A DNA stretch of 64,000 nucleotides from Duganella sp. 1411 (GTDB lineage Bacteria > Pseudomonadota > Gammaproteobacteria > Burkholderiales > Burkholderiaceae_D): assembly GCF_017833525.1 (NCBI RefSeq), contig NZ_JAFICD010000004.1, positions 372,001 through 436,000 on the forward strand, written 5' to 3'. Position numbers and translations under genes: made by a program. The notes under the pieces were generated by a model that saw only the letters and a list, made by a program, of their open reading frames with translations, was not told the origin of the DNA and made no database searches. Within the stretch, counting starts at the first letter, position 1. Each line of letters opens with the position of its first letter. Of this stretch, positions 27,201-35,270 are shown one piece after another.

Positions 27201-27843
27201 CGCGCACGCCGAACGGATCGACCAGCACGGCGATCCATTCGTTGTTGATGTCGCGCGTGAAGGCGCCGGCGACGGCCCACAACACGAAAAAGCCCAGCAC
27301 GCCGACGTAGACCAGCATCATCGAGCGGGTGGTGGCCGCCAGCAGCATCAACAGCGCGCCGACGAACAGCAGGTTGGGGATGACGAAGAAGGCGAAGCTC
27401 CACAGGTAGGCCGCGCCCGGCAGCGGGCCGACGCGGGCCGTGTCCACCCACGGCATCAGCGGGCCGAGCAGCATGCCGACGGCGACCAGCACGAAGATCG
27501 CCAGGCAGGCCACCAGGCCGGCGCTGAAGCGGCCGAGCAGGTATTGGTACTTGCGCATCGGCGTGGCGAACAGCATGTCGGAGATGCCGACCTCGCTGTC
27601 GCGCAGCACGGTGCCGGCGATGAAGATGGTGACGATGAACATCGAGATGACGGTGAACGTGCCCAGGATCTGCGCCACGACGGTCGGCGCGTTGCGGTGC
27701 ACGTTGCCGATCGCGCCGCCGACCTGGATGGCGTCGCTGGTGGTGGCGCCGAACGCCATCAAGCCGAGGATCAGGCCGCTGACCCACAGCAGCGGCTGGC
27801 GCAGCTGGTAGCGCAGGTCGAATTTGAAAAATTCAAGCAACAT
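24262..27843 (-). CDS. ABC-2 permease fused to an M1-like metallopeptidase
   Basis: 1193 residues. Residues about 1-620 hold two ABC-2-type permease halves with at least ten membrane segments (LRDSEVGISDMLFATPMRKY is a typical loop). Residues about 640-1193 form an external M1 aminopeptidase-like domain with zinc motif HEMAH at 932-936 and a further glutamate E956 in MLIESLAQY. The H936-E956 distance is one residue longer than in classical M1 enzymes. The GXMEN exopeptidase motif is replaced by IPYSESLGF, so it may not be a true aminopeptidase. It follows its ATPase by nine bases. Substrate unknown. Confidence 0.9.
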   Translation of the reverse strand: MLLEFFKFDLRYQLRQPLLWVSGLILGLMAFGATTSDAIQVGGAIGNVHRNAPTVVAQILGTFTVISMFIVTIFIAGTVLRDSEVGISDMLFATPMRKYQYLLGRFSAGLVACLAIFVLVAVGMLLGPLMPWVDTARVGPLPGAAYLWSFAFFVIPNLLFVGALLMLLAATTRSMMLVYVGVLGFFVLWAVAGAFTRDINNEWIAVLVDPFGVRAFSRATRYFSAAEANAGLPPFTGYLLANRVLWLGVAALFFIATLILFKPQRVGTGRRLFGKAKAAAAVAPVPPAAALPRILPRFGGATGWIQCWHILAFDARAVFKSVPFLVMLLFGVLNFLGAASQANSIFGTAVYPVTHLMLQTLNGTFNFMLIIVLTFYAGELIFKERQVKIADVGDAMPVPDWAPLLAKCVALVGVIFGFLLTGAVAAAGFQLVRGGAPIEVGLYVKGLLLDSAFFVLMGLFAVALQVLTNNKFIGYLLVILLMVSQIVLGVMHFDHNLYNFGAMPGLRYSDMNGYGHFLKGWSWYALYWSLFTVSALMLAQAFWVRGLARPWRARAGLAGARLKGGAGVALALSVAGCIATGAWIFYNTNVLNEYVPSDVAMDRQADYEKRYRKYKDLPQPRITGVRADVDIYPAERRVAIRGHYLLENKTGAPLSELRLQFNPDVDMRFDNLPPHQVVLDDKIAGFRVIKLAQPMAPGARVDLAFTVDVHHQGFTNSGAADSVNLNGTFFNNGEFFPHFGYQSARELTDRNERRKRGLGEPQRMAKLEDEKARANGVFGGEADWIDFDTTVSTSADQIAIAPGYLQKSWEQGGRRYFHYKMDRPMVGFFAYLSARWNVRKGEWRGVPIEVYYDSKHAYNVDRMIASTQKSLDYFDAHYTPYQHKQARILEFPNYQGFAQSFANTIPYSESLGFIADLRDKEDIDYVFYVTAHEMAHQWWGHQVFGANVQGSTMLIESLAQYSALMVMEKEYGRSKLRRFLRFELDSYLRDRGGELIEEQPLFRVENQQYIHYRKGSLVFYRLRDEIGEDALNRALKRFLQDNAYHGAPYPTSRDLLAYIRAEAPKDKQALITDLFEKIVFYDNRVTEAKAKQRADGRWDVTMTLHLAKMEADGKGKETPRAYDEPVEIAVFARAAGAKESEERVLFTDKRLLVGGDPVVTVTVKERPFDVGVDPYNKMIDRVSRDNRKEVTID

Positions 27844-27852
27844 GGCGCCTCC

Positions 27853-28755
27853 TCAGGCTGCGACCGGCGCGGCGGCCGGCGCGGCGCGCGCGGCGTTGCG
27901 CACGTGCAGGAAGTAGACGTCCTCCAGGTCCGGCTCGACGGCGATGAAGCCGTCGTCGGGCTGGCTGTCGGCGTAGACGTTGATCTGCGGCTTGCCGCCC
28001 ACCAGGCGCGTGTGCAGCACGTTGAAGCGCTGCTGGTAGTCGGCCAGCGCCTCGGCGCTGACGCTGCGGCGCCAGACCTTGCTGCGCAGCGTGTCGATCG
28101 CGGCCAGCGGCTCGCCCTGGCTCAGCACCTCGCCCTTGACGATGATGGCCATGCGCGGGCACAGGTCGGTGACGTCGGCCACGATGTGGGTCGACAGGAT
28201 CACCACCACCTGCTCGCCGATCTTGGCCAGCAGGTTGAGGAAGCGGTTGCGCTCGTCCGGGTCGAGGCCGGCGGTCGGCTCGTCGACGATCACCAGCCGG
28301 GGCGAGCCGAGCAGCGCCTGGGCGATGCCGAAGCGCTGGCGCATGCCGCCCGAGTAGGTGCCCAGGTTGCGCTTGCGCGCCTCCCACAGGTTGGTTTGCT
28401 GCAGCAGCGCCTCGACCGCCTCCTTGCGCTCGCCGCGCGCGGTCAGGCCCTTGAGCACGGCGAAGTGGTTGAGCAGGGTTTCGGCGCTGACTTTCGGGTA
28501 GACGCCGAAGTCCTGCGGCAGGTAGCCGAGCTGGCGGCGCAGCGCCTCCGGCCGGGCCAGCACGTCGAGGCCGTCGAAGTCGATGCTGCCGCTATCGGGA
28601 TCTTGCAGCGTGGCGATGGTGCGCATCAACGAGGATTTGCCGGCGCCGTTCGGGCCGAGCAGGCCGAACATGCCGTTGGGGATGTCCAGGCTGACGTCGT
28701 TGATCGCTTTGACCCCGTTGGCGTAGGTCTTGCTCAGCTGTTTGATCGATAGCAT
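27853..28755 (-). CDS. ABC transporter ATP-binding protein, partner of the permease/peptidase fusion
   Basis: 300 residues from the ATG at 28755 (AGGAG upstream); an open frame further upstream lacks a start signal. Walker A GPNGAGKS at 34-41, signature YSGGM at 134-138, Walker B VIVDEP with D158-E159. It resembles CcmA/NatA-type ATPases of ABC-2 systems. The fusion permease gene starts nine bases after its stop, so they form a two-gene operon. Two palindromes lie in its leader at 28777-28810. Confidence 0.93.
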   Translation of the reverse strand: MLSIKQLSKTYANGVKAINDVSLDIPNGMFGLLGPNGAGKSSLMRTIATLQDPDSGSIDFDGLDVLARPEALRRQLGYLPQDFGVYPKVSAETLLNHFAVLKGLTARGERKEAVEALLQQTNLWEARKRNLGTYSGGMRQRFGIAQALLGSPRLVIVDEPTAGLDPDERNRFLNLLAKIGEQVVVILSTHIVADVTDLCPRMAIIVKGEVLSQGEPLAAIDTLRSKVWRRSVSAEALADYQQRFNVLHTRLVGGKPQINVYADSQPDDGFIAVEPDLEDVYFLHVRNAARAAPAAAPVAA

Positions 28756-28776
28756 GAAACGAGTTCTCCTGATAAG

Positions 28777-28810
28777 GCGGACCAGGTCCGCGGCAACCTT
28801 ACTATAAGGT
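28777..28810. promoter_or_regulatory. Two palindromes in the leader of the ABC/peptidase operon
   Basis: GCGGACC-A-GGTCCGC (28777-28791) and ACCTTA-CTA-TAAGGT (28796-28810). The second contains TATAGT on the minus strand as a possible -10. These are plausible binding sites for an unlinked repressor of the operon. Confidence 0.45.
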
Positions 28811-28905
28811 AAAGTTGCAAACTTAGCAGGGGTTTGCGATTGGCGGCAAGTTTCGGGGATGGACGGCGGGATTTCGGCGCTGGGCGGTGTCGGGCCCCCC
28901 CGCCC

Positions 28906-28950
28906 AACCCGCACGGCCAGGCGGGGACGTACCCTCGGGGGTACGTCCCC
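28906..28950. repeat. Intergenic palindromic repeat, family A, copy 2 (short)
   Basis: AACCCGCACGGCCA (28906-28919) followed by the arms GGGGACGTACCC (28923-28934) and GGGTACGTCCCC (28939-28950). It lies in the 257-base gap between the ABC operon leader and the gene ending at 29013. Nothing else is recognised in this gap apart from the two palindromes. Confidence 0.75.
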
Positions 28951-29012
28951 TTAAGCGGCGCGGCGGGTGGCGTGGCGAAAGGGGACCGGGGTTGTCGTGA
29001 CGCCAGGCCGAT

Positions 29013-29939
29013 CTACGGCCGGTATTCGGGGAACATCTCTTTCAACAGGAACGCCATCAATTCCTTCTCGTCCTCCTTGCGCGCGCTCATGTGCACGGTC
29101 TTGCCCAGGCGGCGCGATTCCCACTCGAAGTCGCCCGGCTTTTCCTTGCGGATGATCTTGATCATTTCCTTGACCACGGCCGTTTCGATGTCCTTCTCGC
29201 CGCCCTGGTCGACGTGGATCTGCTGCAACCAGTTGCGCTTGAAGTTGGTGTTCCAGCCACGGAACTTGACGTCGGCGCTGTTGGAACGCTTGTCGACCGA
29301 GAACACGCCGCCCGTGTCGTCGCGGTCGACGCCGCTGGAGCGGCCCTGGGCGCCGGCGATGTTGGCCTTGGCGATGCGCAGCGCGCGGTCGTTGGCGCTC
29401 TCCTCCGGCGCCGGCGGCGCCGGCTGCGGATTGTTGGCTTCGCGCGCGGCGCGCCGCTTGGCGATCATTTCCGACATGTCCGCTTCCGGCGGCGGCGTCA
29501 TCGTCGCCTGCACCGGCGGCACATAGGTTTCCAGCTTCGGCTTGACGGCCGACGGCGTGTCGCGCGAGGCGCTCTGCTTGCGCGGCGGCGGCGGCTTGCT
29601 GGCCTTGGCCACCTCGGTCTTGGGCTGCGGCTTGGGCTGGGGCTTGGTCGGCGTGATCGGCAGCGGCTGGATGTAGACCATCTCGCCGCGCTTGGGCGGC
29701 GACGAGGTCCGGGTCTTTTCCGGCGCCGGGGCGATGAAATAATACAACACCGCCAGCAGGTGCAGGCCGATCGAGATGCCGATGCCTATCCGGTTGGACT
29801 TGGGCTTGCGGTCCCACGTGGCATACCCTTCCCCGGCCTGCGGCAGGGGCTGGCCGCAGGTTTCGCAATATCCGGTTGCGGAAAGTATATGGGAGTCGTG
29901 GTGCAAGATACCAAACCTTGTGCGTGAAAATGCGGCCAT
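29013..29939 (-). CDS. Proline-rich, single-pass membrane protein (TonB-like architecture)
   Basis: 308 residues if started at the ATG at 29939; an ATG at 29969 is also possible. A cytoplasmic start carries a CETCG half zinc-ribbon (about 25-29). One membrane segment follows at about 50-70 (GIGISIGLHLLAVLYYFIA), then a Pro/Lys-rich region (about 75-130) like the TonB spacer. The C-terminal domain (about 210-308: DVKFRGWNTNFKRNWLQQI and later) is not a TonB domain I recognise. It could be an envelope-spanning protein of unknown function. Its neighbours give no clear hint. Confidence 0.7.
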   Translation of the reverse strand: MAAFSRTRFGILHHDSHILSATGYCETCGQPLPQAGEGYATWDRKPKSNRIGIGISIGLHLLAVLYYFIAPAPEKTRTSSPPKRGEMVYIQPLPITPTKPQPKPQPKTEVAKASKPPPPRKQSASRDTPSAVKPKLETYVPPVQATMTPPPEADMSEMIAKRRAAREANNPQPAPPAPEESANDRALRIAKANIAGAQGRSSGVDRDDTGGVFSVDKRSNSADVKFRGWNTNFKRNWLQQIHVDQGGEKDIETAVVKEMIKIIRKEKPGDFEWESRRLGKTVHMSARKEDEKELMAFLLKEMFPEYRP

Positions 29940-30075
29940 AGTGCCAGAGTCCCGGTGGTTTGGAAACATCTGTTCAGGACCATCATACCGCGCCCGTCAA
30001 ATCGGTGCGCGTATCCCAAGTAGCCACTTTACAATTTTCACGTCTTCACGGGTGTTACCGTATGTATCCAAGGCT

Positions 30076-32046
30076 TTACAAAATAACATGCGTGGCATCG
30101 TTCACCGCCGGCGCCAGCGCGGTCGCGGCCGCCCGCCCGGGGTTGCGGCGGGGATAATCGGCCATCTGCGCGAACATGGCGGTCACGCAACGGTCGGCGT
30201 CCAGCACCTGGCGCGAGCGCAGCAGCGGACGCGGCAACGCGTGGGTGTAGTAGTGGCAGCCCTCGACCGGATAGCCGAGCGCCCAGATGTTGCGCGCCGG
30301 TTCGCCCTGCAGGTTGAGCGGCTGGCTGGCGTCGTCGATCTCGATGCCGCCGGGGTGGAACACGCCGTTGTAATACGGTCGCACCAGGCCGCGTTTTAAC
30401 ACATTACGAATCAGTAAGGATTCGTCCGTTTCGGGGAAAAAGCCGTCCAGCCGGGCCACGACCAGCACGTCGACCGGCCGGCGCTCGGTGCCGTCGGCGA
30501 ATTTCGTGCTGAGCACATAGGTGGCGTCGTTCTCGTCGGTCTCGACCACGCAATTGGGGCCGGAGACGAGTTCGATGACGCCGGCGTCCAGCAGCGCCAG
30601 CAACTCCTCGTTGCGGCGCAGCGGCGGGCCGAAGGCGACGCGGTTGATGGCCGGGTGGTAGACGTTGAGGAATTTGCGGTGCGAGGCCGGCGTCAGGCCG
30701 CCGTGCTCGATGGCCGCCTGCAAGGTGGCGCGCACGTCGCGCAGCACGTCGGTGGCGGCCTTGGTCGCGCTGTCGACATTGCCCAGCCGGGCCTCTTGCA
30801 GGTCGGCGCGCAGCCAGTCGACGAAAAAGCCGCGGAACGCGTCGAGGTTGGCGAACTGGCGCTCTTGCAGCGGAAACAGCAGGCTGTCGATCAGCGCCTC
30901 GTCGTCGGCGTCCGGCACGAAGGTGAGCGGGTCCGGCACCAGGGCGGCCGCCGACGCGGCGTGCTCGGCCGGACGGGCGTTGGCCGGCAGCGCGCCGGTG
31001 CGCGCCAGCGTGTTGCGGTAGACCCAGGCCATTTCGCGTTTGAGCAGCGGCAGCAGGTCGCGGTCGAAATCGAGCTGGCGGCTGCCGCGCGTGGCCAGCG
31101 CCATGCGCCGCAGCGCCTCGACCGCGTCGGGCGTGAAGTAATGCGGGTGGTGGCGGCCGTCCAGGCCCTTCTGGTTGATGCCGCGCGCGGCGTAGGGCAG
31201 GCAGTTGCGCGAGCACAAGGTCAGCTTAGGCTCGCGCCCGGAGCGTTGATAACGTAAACCCGGCAGGCCCTGCCCGCCCGGCAGCCGCACGAAGCTGCCG
31301 CCGCGCCCCACCGTGAGTTCGGCGATGACGTCGTGCGCGCTCAGGCCCAGGCCCTGGATCGCCACGCGCGCCTCGGGGCCGAGGCGGTCCAGCTGGTCGA
31401 GCGGGTAGACGTGGCGCACGAACGCCAGGCGGCTGTTGTAGCGCGCGTGGTCGCGCGCGAACCGGGCCAGCGAGGCGTCCAGGTCGCTGGGCAGGTTGCG
31501 GCCGTGGCCGGTGGTCAGGAAGACGAAATCGGTATGGAAGATGAAACCGCTTTCAAGTTCGATCGCGGTGCGCCCGCCCTGCTGCGGCCACAGGTCGGTG
31601 GCGCGCAGGCGGTGGTGCGTGAGCGTGACGCCGGCCGGCAACGCGGCGGCCACCTGCTGGTAGGCCCAGGCCAGGTATTCGCCGAGCATGCTGCGCGGCA
31701 GGTAGTCGGCCTCGGTGATCTCGGCGCCGCCTTCGATGCGGTGGTAGGCGTCGCCGAAGCGGCGGTAGCCGCTCTGGCGCGCCCATGCCGTCAGCGACGG
31801 CGTCGCGCACAGCGGCGCGTGCTGCACCGCGCCGGCGGCCGGGAACATGGTGACCTGGCTGGCCACCGTGTTGATCAACAGGTGCCGCGGCTGGCGGGGG
31901 CTGTGCACGCCGGGCCCGCACTCGCCGGGCTCGACCAGCACGATGTCGAGCAGCAGCTGGCGGCTGCCGGCAATGGCGGCGATGCGTTCGAGCACGCTCA
32001 GTCCGCGCGGCCCCATTCCCACGATGGTAACAGTATAGCGTTTCAT
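30076..32046 (-). CDS. FAD/NAD(P)-binding protein (PF13454-like)
   Basis: 656 residues, soluble. N-terminal dinucleotide fold with VTIVGMGPRGLSVLERIAA (GxGxxG variant) and a second pattern FVFLTTGHGRNLPSDLDA near residue 180. VAIQGLGLSAHDVIAELT near 240 is another nucleotide-binding loop. This layout matches the FAD-NAD(P)-binding domain proteins related to ornithine/lysine N-monooxygenases. Substrate unknown. It lies 71 bases after the RND pump gene on the same strand, so it may be cotranscribed with it and act on an exported or toxic metabolite. The 106 bases downstream hold nothing recognised. Confidence 0.75.
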   Translation of the reverse strand: MKRYTVTIVGMGPRGLSVLERIAAIAGSRQLLLDIVLVEPGECGPGVHSPRQPRHLLINTVASQVTMFPAAGAVQHAPLCATPSLTAWARQSGYRRFGDAYHRIEGGAEITEADYLPRSMLGEYLAWAYQQVAAALPAGVTLTHHRLRATDLWPQQGGRTAIELESGFIFHTDFVFLTTGHGRNLPSDLDASLARFARDHARYNSRLAFVRHVYPLDQLDRLGPEARVAIQGLGLSAHDVIAELTVGRGGSFVRLPGGQGLPGLRYQRSGREPKLTLCSRNCLPYAARGINQKGLDGRHHPHYFTPDAVEALRRMALATRGSRQLDFDRDLLPLLKREMAWVYRNTLARTGALPANARPAEHAASAAALVPDPLTFVPDADDEALIDSLLFPLQERQFANLDAFRGFFVDWLRADLQEARLGNVDSATKAATDVLRDVRATLQAAIEHGGLTPASHRKFLNVYHPAINRVAFGPPLRRNEELLALLDAGVIELVSGPNCVVETDENDATYVLSTKFADGTERRPVDVLVVARLDGFFPETDESLLIRNVLKRGLVRPYYNGVFHPGGIEIDDASQPLNLQGEPARNIWALGYPVEGCHYYTHALPRPLLRSRQVLDADRCVTAMFAQMADYPRRNPGRAAATALAPAVNDATHVIL

Positions 32047-32117
32047 ATCAGATCGCCTTTCCTCATAGCCAACTTGCCTATGATAAATAAACGACCCTCA
32101 AATTAACTTGTCACCGC

Positions 32118-35100
32118 TCAATGCTTGACTATGTTCACCGCCTTCAGTGGCACGGCGTGCACACTTTCGGCCGGCGCCGCCGCGTCTTCCCCGGCCAGCT
32201 CGGCGTCGCCCATCGGGCCGCTGCCGCTGTACTTATCGAGGAACAAATAAATCACCGGCGTGATGTACAAGGTGATCACTTGCGAGAAGATCAAGCCGCC
32301 CACCACCGCCAGCCCCAGCGGCTGGCGCAGCTCGGCGCCGGCGCCCAGGCCCAGCGCGATCGGCAGCGCGCCCATCAGGGCGGCCAAGGTGGTCATCATG
32401 ATCGGCCGGAAGCGCAGGATGCAGGCCTCGCGGATCGCCTCGGCCGGCGTGCGGCCCTCGTTGCGCTGCACGTGCAGGGCGAAGTCGATCATCATGATGG
32501 CGTTTTTCTTGACGATGCCGATCAACATCAGGATGCCGATGATGGCGATCATCGTCAGGTCCAGGTTGAACAGGCGCAAGGTCAGCAAGGCGCCGACGGC
32601 CGCCGACGGCAGGCCGGCCAGGATGGTCAGCGGGTGGATATAGCTTTCGTACAGCACGCCCAGCAGCACGTAGATGACGCCCAGCGCGGCCAGGATCAGG
32701 ATCAGCTGGCTGCCCTGCGAACTCTGGAACACCGCCGCGTCGCCGCCGTAGTTGGTGATGATCGAAGGCGGCAGGCTCATGTCGGCGCCCATGCGGTCGA
32801 TCTTGGCGGTGGCCGTGCCCAGCGGCACGTCCGGCGCCAGGTTGAACGACAAGGTGATCGCCTGCAGCTGGCCCTGGTGATTGACGGCGGTCGGGCCGAT
32901 GGTGCGCTCGACGCTGGCAAAGCTCGACAGCTTGACCAGCTGGCCGGTCTTGTTGCGCACCGAGATCCTGGTCAGCGCGCTGTCGAACTGGCGGTCGGCG
33001 TCGGCCGCCTCGAGGATCACGTAATAGCTGGCCGCCGGGGAGTAAATCGTCGAGACCTGGCGCTCGCCGAAGGCCAGGTACAGCGCGGTGCGGATGTCGC
33101 CGATCGCCACGCCGAGGTGGTTGGCCTTGTCGCGGTCTATCCTCAGCGACGCCTGCAGGCCCTTGTTCTGAGAATCGCTGGTGACGTCGCGGAAGTCGGG
33201 GTCGGCGCGCATCTGGTCGAGGAACTTCTGGGCCCAGTCGTTGAGCGCGCCGGGGCTGACCGACTGCAAGGTGTACTGGTAGCGGCTCTTGGACTGGCGT
33301 CCGCCCAGCTGCAGGTTTTGCACCGGGCTCAGATACACGGCGATGCCCGGCACGGCCTTGGTGGCCTTGCGCAGGCTGTCTAGCACCTGCGGCATCTTCT
33401 GGCGCTGGTTGCGCGGCTTGAGCACCAGGAACATGCGCCCGCCGTTGCCGCCGCTCACGAACGAGGTCACGTCCTGCACGTTGGGATCGGCGCGGATGAC
33501 GTCGACCACGCGGTCCTGCAGCGCCATCAGCGCGGCCGACGAGATGTCCTCGGAGGCCTCGGTGTTGACGCGGATCTGGCCCAGGTCTTCCTCGGGGAAG
33601 AAACCTTTCGGGATTGTCATGTACAGCACCACCGTCAGCGCGAACGTGCCCAGCGCGGCCAGCAGCACCACCGGCCGGTGGCGCAGCGCCACGTCCAGGG
33701 TGCGGGCGTAGCCGTTGCGCAGCGCCGTGAAGCCGGCCTCGAACCAGCGGCCGATGAAGTTGCCCTGGTCGTGCTCGGGATCGATGGTGTCGGCCGGCAG
33801 CAGGCGGCTGGCCAGCATCGGCACCAGCATCAGCGACACCGCCGCCGACACCAGCACCGACAGCGCCACGACGACGGCGAATTCATGGAACATCAGCCCG
33901 ATCACGCCGGGCATGAAGAAGATCGGGATGAACACGGCCACCAGCGAGACCGAGATCGAGATGATGGTGAAGCCCATCTCCCTGGCGCCGACCAGCGACG
34001 CCTGCAGCGGCTTCTTGCCCATCTCGATGTGGCGCACGATGTTTTCCAGCACCACGATGGCGTCGTCGACCACCAGGCCGACGGCCAGCGTGATGCCCAG
34101 CAGCGAAACGTTGTCGAGGCTGTAACCGAAGGCATACAGCAAGGCCAGCGCGCCCAGCAGCGAAATCGGCATCGTGATCGCCGGAATAAACGTCGCGGCG
34201 GCGCGGCGCAGGAACAGGAAGATCACCAGCACCACCAGGAAGATCGTCAGCAGCAGGGTCAGGTTGACGTCGTGGATGGCCTCGCGGATCGACACCGAGC
34301 GGTCGTTGACCAGGTTGATGCTGATCGACTCCGGCAACTGGTTCTTGAAGCGCGGCAGCAGCCGGCGCACGCCGTCGACCACCTGCACGGTGTTGGCGTC
34401 GGGCTGGCGCTGCACCAGCAGCACGATCGAGCGCTCGCCGTTGTAGCTGCCGGCGGTCTTGACCGACTGGAAGCTGTCCTCGACGGTGGCGACGTCCTTC
34501 AGGCGCACCGGCTGGCCGTTGCGCATGGCCACGATCAGCTCGGCGAACTCGGACGCCTTCATCAGCTGGGCGTTGCCCTGGATCGTCAAGGTCTGGCTGG
34601 GGCCGTCCAGGATGCCCAGCGGCGTGTTGGCGTTGGCCGACTTGATCGCCTGCTGCAGCTCGTCGAGGGTCAGGTCGCGCGCGTTCATCAGGTCCGACTT
34701 GGCGCGCACCCGCACGGCGAAGCGCTTCTGGCCGTTGACGGTCACCTGCGCCACGCCGGGCAGGGTCGACAGGCTGGGCGCGATCAGGTTCTCGGCGTAG
34801 TCGTTCAGCTCGGCCAGGGTCATCGACGGCGACGTCATCGTCATGAACAGCACCGGCGCGTCGGCCGGATTGACCTTGCGGTAGGACGGCAGGTCGGTCA
34901 TCTCGACCGGCAACTGGCGCTGGGCGCGCAGCAGCGCCGCCTGGACGTCGACCGCCGCCTCGTTGACGTTGATGCTGGGGTCGAACTCCAGGGTCAGCGA
35001 GGTGTTGCCCAGGGTGTTGGTGGAGGTGATCAGCGACAGGCCGGCGATGGTGGAGAACTGCTTTTCCAGCGGCAGCGCGACCGACGAGGCCATCGTGTCG

Positions 35101-35267
35101 GGCGAGGCGCCCGGCAGGTCGGCCGAGACGTTGATGACCGGCGTGTTATAGCTGGGCAGCGCCGCCACCGGGATGTAGAAATACGCCAGCACGCCCGCCA
35201 GCACCAGGCTCAGCGACAGCAGCACCACCATCACCGGACGCCGGATGCATAACTCGGAAAGGTTCAT
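32118..35267 (-). CDS. RND efflux pump inner-membrane transporter (HAE1/MdtBC-like)
   Basis: 1049 residues, full RND length, with the two-fold repeat of one plus five membrane segments and two large periplasmic loops. The N-terminus (LCIRRPVMVVLLSLSLVLAG, then LPSYNTPVINV), the motif GLVVDDAIVVLENIVRHIEMG with the proton-relay aspartates, and MLIGIVKKNAIMMIDFAL are all typical. The best match in character is the MdtB/MdtC type. It uses the proton gradient to export drugs or metabolites through a tripartite channel. No outer-membrane channel gene is adjacent. It starts three bases after the adaptor stop. Confidence 0.95.
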   Translation of the reverse strand: MNLSELCIRRPVMVVLLSLSLVLAGVLAYFYIPVAALPSYNTPVINVSADLPGASPDTMASSVALPLEKQFSTIAGLSLITSTNTLGNTSLTLEFDPSINVNEAAVDVQAALLRAQRQLPVEMTDLPSYRKVNPADAPVLFMTMTSPSMTLAELNDYAENLIAPSLSTLPGVAQVTVNGQKRFAVRVRAKSDLMNARDLTLDELQQAIKSANANTPLGILDGPSQTLTIQGNAQLMKASEFAELIVAMRNGQPVRLKDVATVEDSFQSVKTAGSYNGERSIVLLVQRQPDANTVQVVDGVRRLLPRFKNQLPESISINLVNDRSVSIREAIHDVNLTLLLTIFLVVLVIFLFLRRAAATFIPAITMPISLLGALALLYAFGYSLDNVSLLGITLAVGLVVDDAIVVLENIVRHIEMGKKPLQASLVGAREMGFTIISISVSLVAVFIPIFFMPGVIGLMFHEFAVVVALSVLVSAAVSLMLVPMLASRLLPADTIDPEHDQGNFIGRWFEAGFTALRNGYARTLDVALRHRPVVLLAALGTFALTVVLYMTIPKGFFPEEDLGQIRVNTEASEDISSAALMALQDRVVDVIRADPNVQDVTSFVSGGNGGRMFLVLKPRNQRQKMPQVLDSLRKATKAVPGIAVYLSPVQNLQLGGRQSKSRYQYTLQSVSPGALNDWAQKFLDQMRADPDFRDVTSDSQNKGLQASLRIDRDKANHLGVAIGDIRTALYLAFGERQVSTIYSPAASYYVILEAADADRQFDSALTRISVRNKTGQLVKLSSFASVERTIGPTAVNHQGQLQAITLSFNLAPDVPLGTATAKIDRMGADMSLPPSIITNYGGDAAVFQSSQGSQLILILAALGVIYVLLGVLYESYIHPLTILAGLPSAAVGALLTLRLFNLDLTMIAIIGILMLIGIVKKNAIMMIDFALHVQRNEGRTPAEAIREACILRFRPIMMTTLAALMGALPIALGLGAGAELRQPLGLAVVGGLIFSQVITLYITPVIYLFLDKYSGSGPMGDAELAGEDAAAPAESVHAVPLKAVNIVKH

Positions 35268-35270
35268 CGC

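Noticed and set aside
24157..28752. A plus-strand open frame of 1531 codons
   Set aside because: Antisense to the ABC/M1 fusion and its ATPase, whose motifs are unambiguous. Composition is typical of a GC-driven shadow frame.
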